Positions 11,625 through 23,102 of a DNA stretch of 64,000 nt are shown here, in pieces (the first letter of the stretch is position 1; the number at the start of each line of letters is the position of its first letter). Position numbers and translations under genes: made by a program. The stretch lies in the NCBI GenBank assembly GCA_036426205.1, contig WSYH01001188.1:1-64000 (forward strand). The letters are read 5' to 3'. Below the pieces are notes generated by a model. That model worked only from the letters and a program-made list of their open reading frames with translations. It ran no database searches and was not told the DNA's origin. The DNA comes from Ascaphus truei. Lineage: Eukaryota > Chordata > Amphibia > Anura > Ascaphidae.

Positions 11625-11700
11625 GCCTGGGTATATGGGGGTTGGATGACAGGCCTGGGTATATGGGGGTTGGATGACAGGCCTGGGTATATGGGGGTTG
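11625..11700. repeat. 28-bp minisatellite, second outlying block
   Basis: Nearly three clean units of the 28-bp repeat, separated from the main array by about 175 bp. Confidence 0.85.
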
Positions 11701-11875
11701 TTACTAGATTCTAGGGTCTTCGGCTACCCTTTACACAGCAGCAGACGCTCATCTACATTGGTATATATTTATTTACTTTCCAACATGTGGGTGTGTTTTT
11801 TTTTATTTAAATTGACATCACAATTAACACTTTGTATTAAGTATATATTTTAGTGCGCACTTATTTGTTTTTTCT

Positions 11876-13140
11876 ACTGGGTATATGGGGGTTGGATGAC
11901 AGCCCTGGGTATATGGGGGTTGGATGACAGGCCTGGGTATATGGGGGTTGGATGACAGGCCTGGGTATATGGGGGTTGGATGACAGGCCTGGATATATGG
12001 AAGTTGGATGACAGGCCTGGGTATATGGTGGTTGGATGACAGGCCTGGGTATATGGGGGTTGGATGACAGGCCTGGGTATATGGAGGTTGGATGACAGGC
12101 CTGGGTATATGGGGGTTGGATGACAGGCCTGGGTATATGGGGATTGGATGACTGGTCTGGGTATATGGGTTTGAATGACTGCCTGGGTATATGGGGGTTG
12201 GATGACTGGCCTGGGTATATGGGGGTTGGATGACTGCCTGGGTATATGGGGGTTGGATGACAGGCCTGGGTATATGGGGGTTGGATGACAGCCTGGGTAT
12301 ATGGGGGTTGATGACAGGCCTGGGTATTGGGTGATACAGGCGGGTATGGAGGTTGATGACTGGGCCTGGGTATATGGTGGTTGGATGACGGCCCTGGGTA
12401 ATATGGGTTGGATGACAGGCCGGGTATATGGGGGGTTTGGATGACAGGCCTGGGTATATGGGGGTTGGATGCAGCCTGGGTATATGGGGGTTGGATGATT
12501 GGTCTGGGTATATGGGGGTTGGATGACTGGCCTGGGTAATTGGGGGTTGGATGACTGGCCTGGGTATATGGGGGTTGGATAACTGGCCTGGGTATATGGG
12601 GGTTGGATGACAGGCCTGGGTATATTGAGGTTGGATGACAGGCCAGGGTATAGGGGGGTTGGATGACAGGCCTGGGTATATGGGGGTTGAATTACTGGCC
12701 TGGGTATACGGGGGTTGGATGACTGGCCTGGGTATATGGGGGTTGGATGACTGGCCTGGGTATATGGGGGTTGGATGACAGGCCTGGGTATATGGGTTGG
12801 ATACAGGCCGGGTATATGGGGTTGATACAGCCTGGGTATATGGGGTTGGATACAGGCCTGTGTGTATCGTGTGGGGTGGATGACAGGCCTGGATATATGG
12901 AAGTTGGATGACAGGCCTGGGTATATGGGGGTTGGATGACTGGCCTGGGTATATGGGGGTTGGATGACAGGCCTGGGTATATGGCGGTTGGATGACGGGC
13001 CTGGGTATATGGGGTTGGATGACGGGCCTGGGTATATGGCGGTTGGATGACAGGCCTTGGTATATGGAGGTTGAATGACTGGCATGGGTATATGGGGGTT
13101 GGATGACAGGCCTGGGTATATGGGGGTTGAATGACACTCC
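11876..13140. repeat. 28-bp minisatellite array (~45 units)
   Basis: The unit reads gggtatatgggggttggatg then acaggcct. Because 28 is not a multiple of three, the minus strand is open in more than one frame across the array. This gives chance frames of over 400 codons rich in Pro, Tyr and Ile, which are not genes. Units between about 12170 and 12860 carry many one-base gains and losses while both ends are clean. Confidence 0.95.
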
Positions 13141-13599
13141 TCTTATACGAAGACCTGGAAAGCCCTAGTTATTTCCAAATACAAAGGCCTCGCAAGGGGT
13201 TAACAATTTGGGAGTGGAGAGGAAATATTTGCCTTTGTAGTGGGATATTCCAGGAACCATCAGAAGCGAAGAGAATTCCAACCATCTGTTATTAATAAGC
13301 ATATGCGGAATAACAATCATTTGGACATATCGCTCCATGAGGTCAGTGTTGGCTTCTCAGTGTTTAAGTTCTGCCTGGAATTGCACTGATCTTATAGATC
13401 TCCCTTCATCCTCTCACCCTTACTTACCTGCCCCCTTCTCGCCTTCCTAGCCCTCCTCTTCTGCCAGTGTACACTGCCCTGTGCACCATATTGTTCCAAA
13501 TAGCTTACAGTCTACTTTTAGTAAATAATGCACAGGGACCTACAGTAACTTGTCTATGGCCACAGGTGCGGAGCACGGACCTGTTACATCTCACTCAGC
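13141..13599. other. Single-copy-looking intergenic stretch
   Basis: No exon, RNA gene or element is recognised. Confidence 0.35.
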
Positions 13600-14035
13600 T
13601 GAGAATGAGTCACTTTTATTGGAAGATAGTCTCACTTATTTGGAGTTAGACTCGCTCATTATAAGACATGCTCACACATTATGAATGACTGCCATTAGAA
13701 GTCAGTCTCACTTAACTGGGGCCACATTCATGCGTTATAAACCGGTCTCACCCATGTCTACTGCAAGTCACAAATTACAAGGCAGTCACACATTTAGAGC
13801 AAGTCTCACTCATTAGCAGGCGGTCTAAGTCATATTAAGTCAGTCTCACTCATTAGCAGGCAGTCTCTCTCATATTAAGGAAGTCCCACTCATTAGCAGG
13901 CGTTCTCACTTATATTAAGACAGTCTCACTCATTAGCAGGCAGTCTCACTCATATTAAGATAGTCTCACAGATTAGCAGGCAGTCTCTCTCATATTAAGG
14001 CAGTCTCACTCATTAGCAGGCGGTCTCACTCACTG
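13600..14035. repeat. ~40-bp minisatellite (two ~20-bp halves)
   Basis: Alternating half-units, about cagtctcactcattagcagg and cagtctctctcatattaagg, form clear tandem units from about 13795 to 14035, with degenerate units before that. Confidence 0.85.
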
Positions 14036-14444
14036 CCAGTACCACCTTATATATATATTCCAATGGGATCTTACTCTCAAATCCGAATATTTCCCCTGAA
14101 ATGGCATTGTCTCTTCCCCTGACAGGTTTTGTGCTCGATTGTCGCTGACATTGGTGACGTGTTACATCCTTCACCTTGTGTGCCAAACCCAAGCCTGTTG
14201 TCATGGGATAAACGATGCCTCTATTTGTGAATTCCTCCCGTTTCGAGCTGCATTAATTCATTCCTCTGGATAGGGGCTGTGAAGAATTGCCATCTCCACT
14301 CTTTACATCACACTGCATTAGGTAGCGTTGGGAGCTGCCTGTCTATTGAAAGACAGATCACTCAGATAAGAAGTCCATTCCCCTGTCTCATACGTGTCCT
14401 TTGACCGACATATCACTTATTACACTTCTTAATGGACAGAGTGT
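14036..14444. other. Intergenic stretch before duplication copy 1
   Basis: No gene or repeat is recognised. Confidence 0.35.
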
Positions 14445-14665
14445 TTAAACATACAGCTCATTCCTGGAATTGTTGGTCGTTTCTGCAAATATAAATCCCG
14501 CGTGTGAGCCCATCCACACGTCTCGGACAGGTCTGCAACCCTGCCCTTCCCCATTATCTCCCAGCATACAGTGCTTCCACTGCAGCAAGGGATTCTGGGT
14601 AATGACATGCAAATGAGCACAGTGTATCACTCTACTTCTCAGCCATTTTAACATGGACCCCTATA
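14445..14665 (-). repeat. Octamer-containing dispersed repeat, left edge of duplication
   Basis: This minus-orientation copy ends just before duplication copy 1 starts at 14681. It is very similar to the copy at 43836 that starts just after duplication copy 2 ends. Confidence 0.8.
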
Positions 14666-15102
14666 AGCGTACGCCTGCTGCATTAGGTTAGATCCCCAGT
14701 TGCCACGGCTGCGTGCGCACCGCACACAAGGCACAGCCCTCTATGGGGCAGGCCCCAGTCGGCGTGTGTGGGTGAGCGCGCTAGCCGCGATGCGCGACCG
14801 CCTTGGCCAAAAGACAAGATTTGGGGCGCGGCGGCCGAGCATTGGCCACGTCACGGCGGCAGTTCAGCCAATGAGGGCGAACCAGCCGCGTGACATCATG
14901 GCCACCCCCCCCCCCCCCCCCGTTGCACATTGCCAGGAGTCCACCTGGTCGCGCTGCTGTTTAAATGAAGCTTTTCATTAGCCGGCACTCATGGCTACTG
15001 TCCGACACCCACAATCGCTCCTACCAACCATGGTGGCCAAGCGCTGCCATCTACTGCACTTATTCCCTCACCTGCTGTCTCTGTAACTCTCCCATCATTC
15101 CT

Positions 15103-15447
15103 CTTAGGCTGCGGTCCCAGTGCGTTCTGTAGCACAGCGCTTAACCGCAGATCGCGGTCCTGGGAGAGAGGGAAAGTTTGCGATGGGAGGGGGTGTGGTG
15201 GGGGTTTTGCGGGGGCGTGGCCATGACCTCACGTGGCTGGTTCGCCCTCACTGGCTGAACCGCCGGCGGGGGCGTGGCCACGCCTCCGTCGCAAGTTCCA
15301 CATACAAAAAAATTGTATGTGTAAAAACTTGCAGTACAGCGCGGCTGCTAAATGCGCGCCGACGCATGTATTAGGCCCGGGCTGGTTGGGGGGGCGGTGC
15401 TTGTGCGCACAGCGCATGCGTAGAATGCACTAGGACCGCAGCCTTAG
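15103..15447. mobile_element. MITE with ~21-bp inverted ends
   Basis: The ends are cttaggctgcggtcccagtg and a near-complementary gcactaggaccgcagccttag at the right end. The body is GC-rich with no coding capacity. The copy in the second duplication block lies near 30950-31295. Confidence 0.7.
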
Positions 15448-15692
15448 ATTGTAAGCTTTCCGGGTCAGGGATTTCCTATTGTCTGACTTTGCTTCTTGCA
15501 CTTATTATAATTCCCTGTACTGTATTGTCTCTTACATAAAGCGCTGAGTACACTGTGGGGCGCTATATATATAAAACTCTAGAGACATGCATTTTTTTTC
15601 TCTCTAGCCTCTGTCTCTCACCTCCCGGACACTTCATATGAACGGAGCGGCAGATTTTACAAATACAAAAGGCAAGAGGAGATTTCTTGAAG

Positions 15693-15891
15693 CAGGGGGG
15701 TGGGACAACTCCTGTTCTCAAGGGCTACCAACAGGTCAGGTTTTCAAGATATCCCTGCTTCAGCACTGGTGGCTCAATCAGTGGCACAGTCAAAGACTGA
15801 GCCACAGATTGAGCCACCTGTGCTAAAGCAGTGACTGAGCCATCTATGCTGAAGCAGGGATATCCTGAAAACCTGACCTGTTGGTAGCCCT
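15693..15891. mobile_element. Palindromic hAT-like MITE
   Basis: Self-complementary arms of the palindromic family are present. The right terminus abuts the next element at 15896, with only a few bases between. Confidence 0.75.
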
Positions 15892-15895
15892 AGAG

Positions 15896-16156
15896 CAGGG
15901 GAGCGCAATCTTTTCTCCCTGCGCCCCCCTGCCGGCTGTCCCCCTCCCCGCGCGCACACACCCCCTTACCTTGGTTCCTGGCGTTATGCGGTCATGTTGC
16001 CATAGCAACGCGATGTCACATGACCCCCACCGCGTTGCCGTGGCGATGCGTCTCCAGAAGCCGGCTGAACCACGGTAAGTGAGGCTTCCCCGGCATTTAA
16101 TGTAAGTGCCCTCAGGAAGCGCGCAGGGCCTCAGTAAACCCTGCGCCCCACGCAGT
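15896..16156. mobile_element. GC-rich hAT-like MITE, 3' truncated
   Basis: It starts CAGGGGAGCGCAATC and carries the family body (ccatagcaacgcgatgtcac), but lacks the complementary right end. Confidence 0.65.
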
Positions 16157-16234
16157 GACATAATGTTATTGCACAATGGGAATTAGCGCTTCAGACATCA
16201 AACATTAAGAAAAGGAGTCCCTTTCCATCTACGT

Positions 16235-16539
16235 CAGGGGTGCGCAAACTGGGGGGGCGAGATTTTTTGGGGGGGACCGCGCGAGGCCTCCGCAGCCTCT
16301 ACTTACCGAGGTTCAGGAGGCGTCCCCATGGCAACGCGGCGTCAAATGACCCCAATGCGTCATTTGACTCCGCGTTGCCATGGGAACATGACGTCAAATG
16401 ACGCCACGGGTCACGGGACATGACGTCACACGACCCCCGCAACGTCATTTGACGCCAAACTGAGGTAAGGGGTGGGGGGGCGCGAGAGCGGAGGAGAGCA
16501 GGCAGGGGGGCGCAGCAGGAAAAGTTTGCGCGCCCCCTG
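16235..16539. mobile_element. GC-rich hAT-like MITE with 8-bp target duplication
   Basis: This 305-bp element starts CAGGGGTGCGCAAACT and ends with its complement GTTTGCGCGCCCCCTG. It is flanked by atctacgt (16227-16234) and atctaagt (16540-16547), matching at seven of eight positions. The interior alternates gacgtcaaatgacgc motifs on both strands, so it can form a cruciform. Confidence 0.85.
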
Positions 16540-17183
16540 ATCTAAGTGATAGTGTGTCACTGCTGTAAAAACAGAAAGTAGCTATTTTACAACATTCTTT
16601 ACAAAAAAAGTGGAATTGTGCGCATTACCATTCTCCTCTTCCTATACTGGCTCCGGGGGAATAATCTGCGTCAGGCGGGAGACGTGTTATTCGGTTAATG
16701 CGGGGGTCAGCAGGACAGAGTGATGCTCGCAGCAGGGGCATGTTGACTGGCTGTGCAGATTGGAATTGTACAGGCACAGTGAATCCGATACAATGTTTCA
16801 CACCGGCAGATACACGGCCTTGCCCAAGGTCACGGCAAGCTGGTCCTGCATTCCACGCGCTGTCCTCCCACTTCAAAGACGCTGGCATGACCACACCCTC
16901 CCAGTCGGTTAAGATTACATTCTGCTCGCAGATTGTCACATTCGTTTCCTGAAGAAGGTCTTCCAAAGGCTTTAATATCTTCCTTCCCGTGTCAACCCGG
17001 CGATTCTTGTGCTCAGAACATTCTATTATAAGAGAAACCTATATTTCTTTTTGATTTATTCCTTTCTTTTCCTGCTGTCAGCGTTTCCCCGGCGTAACTG
17101 TGCTAAAAACATCTAACCGTGGCGTATGGCTGCAAGGGGTTGCAGGCAGGGCGGATTTCCTGCAGGGCTGGGAAGGCCTAGTG

Positions 17184-17749
17184 CAGCGCTGCGCAAACTG
17201 GGGGGGGGACGGGCAGTTGTAGAGGTCCCGTGCTCTCCCCCCAGGCATTGCAATTAAATGCCGGGGGTACCGTGCGAGGCCTCTATAACACACCTTCCCT
17301 GCCAGCGACGTGCCGTCAAATGACGCCGCGGGGTCACGTGTCATCACGTTACCATGGCGACGTGGCGTCACATGACACCGCGCGTCATTTGACGACGGGG
17401 GGGGGAGGGAGCGCAAGGCGCCGAGGAGAGCTGGCAGGGGTGCGCACGGGGAAAAGTTTGCGCATGGGGTGTGCAAACTGGGGGCTTGCAGAGGCTCCGC
17501 GCTCTTCCCCACAGCCTTTAAATAAAATGCCGGGCGAGCGCGCACGGTCTCTGTATGTCTGTTGCCTTATCTCCGGCGGCTTCTGGCGACGCGTCGCCAT
17601 GACAATGCAGAGTCAAATGGCAACGTGACGTCACATGACGTTGATATCAAATGACGCCGCCGATGCCGGAGGAAAGGTAAGGGGGGGTTGGAGTGGGAGG
17701 GGGATCGAGCAGGCAGGGGGGCACAAACAAAAACGTTTGCGCACCCCTG
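17184..17749. mobile_element. Tandem dimer of the GC-rich hAT-like MITE
   Basis: Two element bodies lie head to tail, with an internal junction near 17453-17480 where a right end (aaaagtttgcgca) meets a left end (gtgtgcaaactggggg). The outer 8-bp flanks are gcctagtg (17176-17183) and gcttagag (17750-17757), six of eight matching. This suggests the dimer moved, or grew, as one unit. Confidence 0.65.
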
Positions 17750-18075
17750 GCTTAGAGCGTCAATTTTTGAGGGGGGGGGGGTAATTTTGTGTGTGTATGT
17801 GGTGAGAGGGAGTCTTACCTTCTCCGTAGCAGCGCCCCTCCTGCAGTGTCGTGTTGTCACGGCGAACTGACGCTGCAGCGTCACATGCCGCCACGTTTCC
17901 GTGACAACGCAGCATCACATGGCACTGCGGCATCATTACGTTGCGGAGGGGTGGGCCGCCCCCCTCCTCCGCCCCCCTCCTCCGCCCCCCCCGAGCTTAC
18001 GGACTGCAAAAAGGTAAGTCCGCCGCTGGTTGCAGGCCCCCTGGCAGTGATGGGGTTACTGCCGAGGGATGGCGA
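17750..18075. repeat. Diverged GC-rich repeat related to the preceding MITEs
   Basis: This has the same style of alternating gcgtcacatg/cgccacgtttc motifs, C- and G-runs, and a gcaaaaaggtaag segment, but no clean termini. Confidence 0.45.
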
Positions 18076-18263
18076 TTGTTTGTTTTTTTTTAGAAAGGAA
18101 GACGGGCTCGGATAAAATGTGTGAAATTCTCTCAGATCAGACGCTTATCCTGACGCTTGTCACCGACTCTCGGACGTGTCGCGGGACATAGTAAAGGTGC
18201 CCTGATAAACACACCCTCTCCTAATTTTCACATGACCCTTTATCGTTAAAAAAATGGCATCCA

Positions 18264-18540
18264 GGAGCCCGGGACCCCCCCCCCCCATCCTCCTCCCTCG
18301 CCCCACTCCTCCCTCTCTTTCCCTCCCCTACCCTTATTTTATTTTGTCCCCAAGTTGAAATTGCCTACTGTACCTTTCGGCTCAATACAAGCTTTATACC
18401 TCTATTTTCATTGTTCAAGTCCAAAGGAGTAACTACATGTATCGTATATGGATGTTATGCAGTGAATGTTTCTTTTACCTGTATCGCGATACAACTTGTA
18501 CTGGAAAAAATTCAATAAACTTGAAGTTATAAAAAAAAAA
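18264..18540 (+). mobile_element. Retroposed sequence with poly(A) tail and target duplication
   Basis: The segment ends aataaacttgaagttat followed by an A-run and is bounded by a repeated target, (A)nTGGCATCCA, at 18248-18263 and 18535-18551. An AATAAA signal shortly before an A-tail, plus a direct repeat of about 15 bp, are marks of LINE-driven retroposition. The parent sequence is not recognised; no coding frame is left. Confidence 0.65.
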
Positions 18541-18551
18541 AATGGCATCCA

Positions 18552-20477
18552 CTTTCCCCGTCTTTACCCTAAAAACACATTTCTCCTGTCAATGCCACCT
18601 GCGGTTTTGAGCACCAGAGGAATGCAGATGGGTAATGAATCACTTGCTGTTCGGAAGTGCTCCATTATTTAATCCCAACTTCGGAATGGGGGCGGCGCGC
18701 TGAGATAGGAGCGGTGCCTCAATATCGCATTTTTTGTGGCGGTCTGTTAATTTTTCAGTAGGGCCACAGAAATACTATTCTAATTCACCGCAGCTGGGTG
18801 AAAATCCGACCTGTTCCATACAAATTATTAAGTGCTCAGTGGAAGTAAAACATTGGGTGATGTATACCCTCTCTCCGTTCCCCTGAGCTCATCAGTAACA
18901 CTGTGGGGCAACAAAGTTTGGAATTGGAGATGAATCAGTCACCCAGATATTTGCTGTCTCCAAAAGCCTAAATCTAACATCTGAGCGGTTGGATACAACC
19001 TCCCCCAGACACCTCATTACCCAGCTGGGTTCTGCATATTCCCATTCCCCCTGCTACTCTTGGTTTGTTTGCACAGGAGAGATAACCCTGCTGATTAAAT
19101 CTCTGATAAACAGCATCTCTCAAAGACCTGCTCCACTTTATCAGGCGAGTGCTGCTTACTGGAAGCTGATAACTCTGGGTCACCCTGATTTGCTGCTGCT
19201 CAAAGCCTTGTACAGAAACAGGTCTCCATACTTAACATACTCATATAAACACACACATATCTATACAGACGTGTGTGTGTGTGTGTGTTGTGTTATAACA
19301 GTATTATCTTCGTTTTTAATATATTATTATATATATAATAGTATATATATATATATATATATACACACAGGGTTGACAAATCACCAAAAAATCTACTCGC
19401 CACACAAAAAATCTACTCGCCACCTGTACCAAACGTGTGTTGCTTGGGCCAATATTTACTCGCCCGGGGGTTAATCCCACTCGCCCGGGGCGAGCAAATG
19501 TATAGGTTTGTCGAACACTGTATATATACAACCTTTTTATACACACATACCTATACAGACATTTAGATATTATATATACCTATATATAGACATATATATA
19601 TATATATTATTATATATAATATACACACCGCCAATATCGTATTTATATATATAAATATATGTACCTATATATAGTGTGTATATACAGTGTGCAGCTCTGG
19701 GGTCCACCTGCTTCCTGAGATACTTACCGGGCCAGTGCAGAATTAAATCCCGTGTCTCGCGGACCAATAGGAAGCCATCATGGATGACGTTGCAGCTTCC
19801 TACTGGCTCACGTCACGCAGGAGTCTCAAACCTCCATTTTGTTTCCCCTAGAGAGAACAGTACAGGGGGCACCTTCAGAGTAAAGTATTAACGCGGTTCG
19901 GTTCCAGGGACCAACTGCTCCCGAGTCCCTTCCATGTAAACAAAAGGCAAGCTTCTCATGTCTAGAGCATATATGAAACTTATATCATGTATGTATATCT
20001 TTATTTATATATGCATGTACACGGCGCTTCACCGCAGTAACACACGTGACATTAGAATATAACACATAGTGGGAATAAGTGCTTCAGACATAAAAAGTAA
20101 CATTAGGAAAAAGGAGTCCCTGCCCCGAAGAGCTTACAATCTAAGTGGTAAGTAGGAAGAACATACAGACAGTAAGAGGGTGTTATTTATCTGCAGGACC
20201 CATACGTGTGTGTTCTATTCACATGCTGACGGTGCTGTGTTTTCCCTGTCACATGCTACCACGATTAGATGAGGGGGTGGTGTCTGGTGGTTAAAGTCAC
20301 GCAGGAGTCCAACCCCCGTGTCCCAAACATGGACAGAATGATTTCACCATCGACGGCTCAGAAAACCTGCGGTGCTTGTATTAGCTGAGTAAGAGGTACC
20401 CATGTCTGGGTTTCGAATTGGAAAAAAAAGCTGCTATCTGTCACATTTTTTTAACATAAGTTGAGTTAGTTAAGTGT
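18552..20477. other. Intergenic within copy 1, AT-rich microsatellites
   Basis: A (GT)n tract near 19269-19288, AT tracts near 19319-19366 and 19560-19680, and a short direct repeat (aaaaaatctactcgccac, twice near 19390-19423) are visible. No exon is recognised. Confidence 0.45.
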
Positions 20478-20735
20478 CTGTGAGTAGGAGTCACGCCTCT
20501 GCACTTAACTGAAACGCTGTGTAACGCGGCAGGCATAAGCTGATAGGGCTCCATGTTAAACCGGATCAGAAGCAAAGAGTGATGCACTACTGTATGCTCA
20601 TTTGCATGTCATTACCCAGAATCCCTGCCTGCAGTGGAAGCACTGTATGCTAAGAGATAATGGGGCAGGGCAGGGTCGCAGACCGGTCCGAGATTTTTAT
20701 TTGCTGTACATTTGGTTAACAAGATCTGAAGGGAA
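20478..20735 (+). repeat. Octamer-containing dispersed repeat
   Basis: A plus-orientation copy with gctcatttgcatgtcattac and cagtggaagcactgtatgct. Confidence 0.75.
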
Positions 20736-20886
20736 ACACGCAGGTAACTCTTTACAGACGCATGGATGGCAAGCAGAATGTATCCGTTGTGTTACCAACA
20801 TATATTAATGGAAGAATTGTAACCTTAACAATTAGTATTGTGTATCCTATATACAATGTGTGAAAATATCAATAAAAACATTGTTT

Positions 20887-20923
<37 letters not shown>

Positions 20924-21439
20924 TATATATAAAGATATATCTTCTCTAATGACTTTACTTATGCGAAAAATATATATTCCCCCCCCGCAAAGCGTGTAAG
21001 TAAATATATCTGTTTCCACCAAACTGCGGTGGGGACGTATGTATCAAACAGATAAGAAACATTGAAATGAGGAGGAAACACCTGGATCCATGCTCTGTCC
21101 CCCCAGCACTGCACCACGTTTGCCTTGATACATACTGTATGTCACAGTTTGGTGCTAATGAGGCAGATCCCAAACACAGCATCTATTCCAGCACCTGCTG
21201 TGCTTGTGTGGTTTTGTTGTCCTTCCTCTAAGGCAGCAGAGAGACCCCCAAGGGGCAAAACTGTGTTTTCCTAACTCTTTGAGAAGCCCTGGCAGTGTTT
21301 TTCTTGTCTTCGTGTCCTTCCTTTATTTATGTCTCCCTGCAGCAGGTGCCCCTAAATCCTGGCTCCCCTCCAAACCCCCCTAAATCCTGGCTCCCCTCCA
21401 GCTCCTGCCTTTCCTGGACTTCTGCTTTTCACAGTTAGT
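20736..21439. other. Intergenic, upstream of CLDN5
   Basis: An (AT)n tract at about 20888-20920, followed by single-copy-looking sequence leading into the claudin promoter. No coding exon is recognised. Confidence 0.4.
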
Positions 21440-21600
21440 CACCAGCCCCATCAGTCAGCCCCCAGCCTGTAATTGGTGTAGCCTGTAATTGGTGAAGCAT
21501 GTGATGTTGCTGGGAGCAGGATGCAGCAGCCTGTGATTGGCCCTTGGGGGAAGGAGGACCAGGAGCCAGAGACCTACTTATTGGGGACACCCCAGGGCTG
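21440..21600 (+). promoter_or_regulatory. Candidate CLDN5 promoter with four inverted CCAAT boxes
   Basis: ATTGG (inverted CCAAT) occurs at 21472-21476, 21488-21492, 21536-21540 and 21580-21584. The first two lie in a tandem 16-bp repeat containing agcctgtaattggtg. No TATA box is evident. CCAAT boxes of this type bind NF-Y. Distance to the ATG (about 350-480 bp) fits a promoter plus 5' UTR. Confidence 0.4.
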
Positions 21601-21954
21601 GCAGCTCAGAGACTGGAAGGGAGGCTGGTGGAAGGAGGAAAGAGCAAGAGGAGAGAAAGAGGGAGAGAGAGCAGGAGAAGGAGACAGGACAAGTCATCCC
21701 CCCCCTGCTAAGATCCATAGAAGATCAGAGGACATAAGGACTTCTTTATTCTGCCAAGACTTCCAAGGGAGGTCATTAACAGTGCCCCCCACTGCAGAGA
21801 AGACAGCCACTGAGCTTTCAAGTCCAGAGAGCCCCAGGATCTGCACCTACCGTTATTGACACCCCCCCCCCCCCTCTGCACAGCCCAGGGGGACAAGCAG
21901 GAGCAGCACCCACCCCATCACCACCACACCTGGTCTGCATAGAGCCTGCTGGAG

Positions 21955-22608
21955 ATGGCCTCAGAAGCCCTGGAGATCCTTGGCCTGTCCCTCTGCATCC
22001 TGGGCTGGGTGGGGGTGATCCTGTGCTGTGGGCTACCCATGTGGCAGGTGTCCGCCTTCATCGAGAACAACATCGTGGTGGCCCAGACCATCTGGGAGGG
22101 CTTGTGGATGTCCTGCGTGGTGCAGAGCACGGGACAGATGCAGTGCAAGGTGTACGACTCCATCCTGGCCCTCAGCCCCGAGCTGCAGGCGGGCAGGGCG
22201 CTCACCGTGCTGGCCTCCATCGTGGGACTGGTCGGGATGCTGGTCACCATCGTGGGAGCCCAGTGCACCAACTGCTTCCAAGGCAGCAGCGTGAAGAGCC
22301 GGGTGGTGCTGGCCGGGGGGGTGATCTACATCACCTGCGGGGTGCTGGTCCTCATCCCCCTCTGCTGGATCGCGAATATCGTGATCAGGGAGTTCTACGA
22401 CCCCCACGTGCCCCCCTCCAGGAAGAGGGAGATGGGGGCGGCGCTGTACGTGGGGTGGGCGGCCACAGCCTTCCTGCTGCTGGGGGGCTCCCTGCTGTGC
22501 TGCTCCTGCCCCAGCAAGGGGCAAAACCAACAGCCCGTCAAGTACTCGGTGGCTGCCCCCCGGAGAGCCGTGTCCAACGGGGAGTATGACAAGAAGAACT
22601 ATGTGTGA
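21955..22608 (+). CDS. CLDN5: Claudin-5, intact single exon
   Basis: Claudins are four-pass membrane proteins that seal tight junctions; claudin-5 is the main endothelial (blood-brain barrier) type. The 217-residue product matches the usual 218 of claudin-5. Visible are W30, the GLW motif at 49-51, C54 and C64 of the first extracellular loop, R81, and membrane segments at about 8-28, 82-102, 117-137 and 162-183. The second-loop signature [10 protein letters not shown] is at 141-150. The C-terminus DKKNYV ends in the YV that binds ZO-1 PDZ domains. ALEILG near the start and EFYDP/DKKNYV separate it from claudin-3, -4 and -6. The ATG has G at -3 and +4. Lack of introns in the CDS is normal for this gene. 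Convergence with CDC45 supports orthology. Confidence 0.95.
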   Translation: MASEALEILGLSLCILGWVGVILCCGLPMWQVSAFIENNIVVAQTIWEGLWMSCVVQSTGQMQCKVYDSILALSPELQAGRALTVLASIVGLVGMLVTIVGAQCTNCFQGSSVKSRVVLAGGVIYITCGVLVLIPLCWIANIVIREFYDPHVPPSRKREMGAALYVGWAATAFLLLGGSLLCCSCPSKGQNQQPVKYSVAAPRRAVSNGEYDKKNYV

Positions 22609-22994
22609 GTGGGGGGGGGGGGGCGACATCGGGCATCCCCACGCTGCGTGACACGTGGGGTCGTGGGTGTGGGGGGCAGAGGCTGCTCCGTCCTCCAGAT
22701 CTCCTACCCACCCAGGGGGGGCTCAGTGACCCCTTACACTGACATCTGTGCCCCCACCCAGGGGGGGGGGGGCTGCCTCAGTGACCCAATATTATTACAC
22801 TGACCCCTGTGCCCCCCCCCCCCCCCCGGAGCTGGATATCTTTCAAGGACATCTTGGCAAGGACAGCCCCCCCTTCCCCCCTGCAATGGACTTGTGCACA
22901 GGTCTGTCTGTGGGTTTGGGGTCAGTGGGGATGGAAGAAGAATCATACACAATGTGGACTTGTATGTGTATGTTGTATTCATGTGTAATGCACC

Positions 22995-23007
22995 CTGTAT
23001 GTATATA

Positions 23008-23043
<36 letters not shown>

Positions 23044-23057
23044 TGTGTGTGTGTGTG

Positions 23058-23099
<42 letters not shown>
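22995..23099. repeat. (TA)(TGTA)n(TG)n(TA)n(CA)n compound microsatellite
   Basis: Blocks follow each other so that the TG tract and the CA tract, with TA between, are self-complementary. If transcribed within the claudin mRNA they would form a long hairpin. Confidence 0.9.

Positions 23100-23102
<3 letters not shown>

Noticed and set aside
11824..13137. Minus-strand reading frame of 437 codons rich in Pro, Tyr and Ile
   Set aside because: It is the translation of a 28-bp minisatellite. A second frame (11874-13085) is open over the same DNA, which shows that openness comes from the repeat and not from coding selection.
11027..13140. CRISPR-like spaced repeats
   Set aside because: Units are directly adjacent with no unique spacers, in an animal genome; these are minisatellites.
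22023..22629. Long frames overlapping CLDN5 in other frames and on the minus strand (up to 198 codons)
   Set aside because: They are GC-rich shadows of the intact claudin gene with no sensible protein features.
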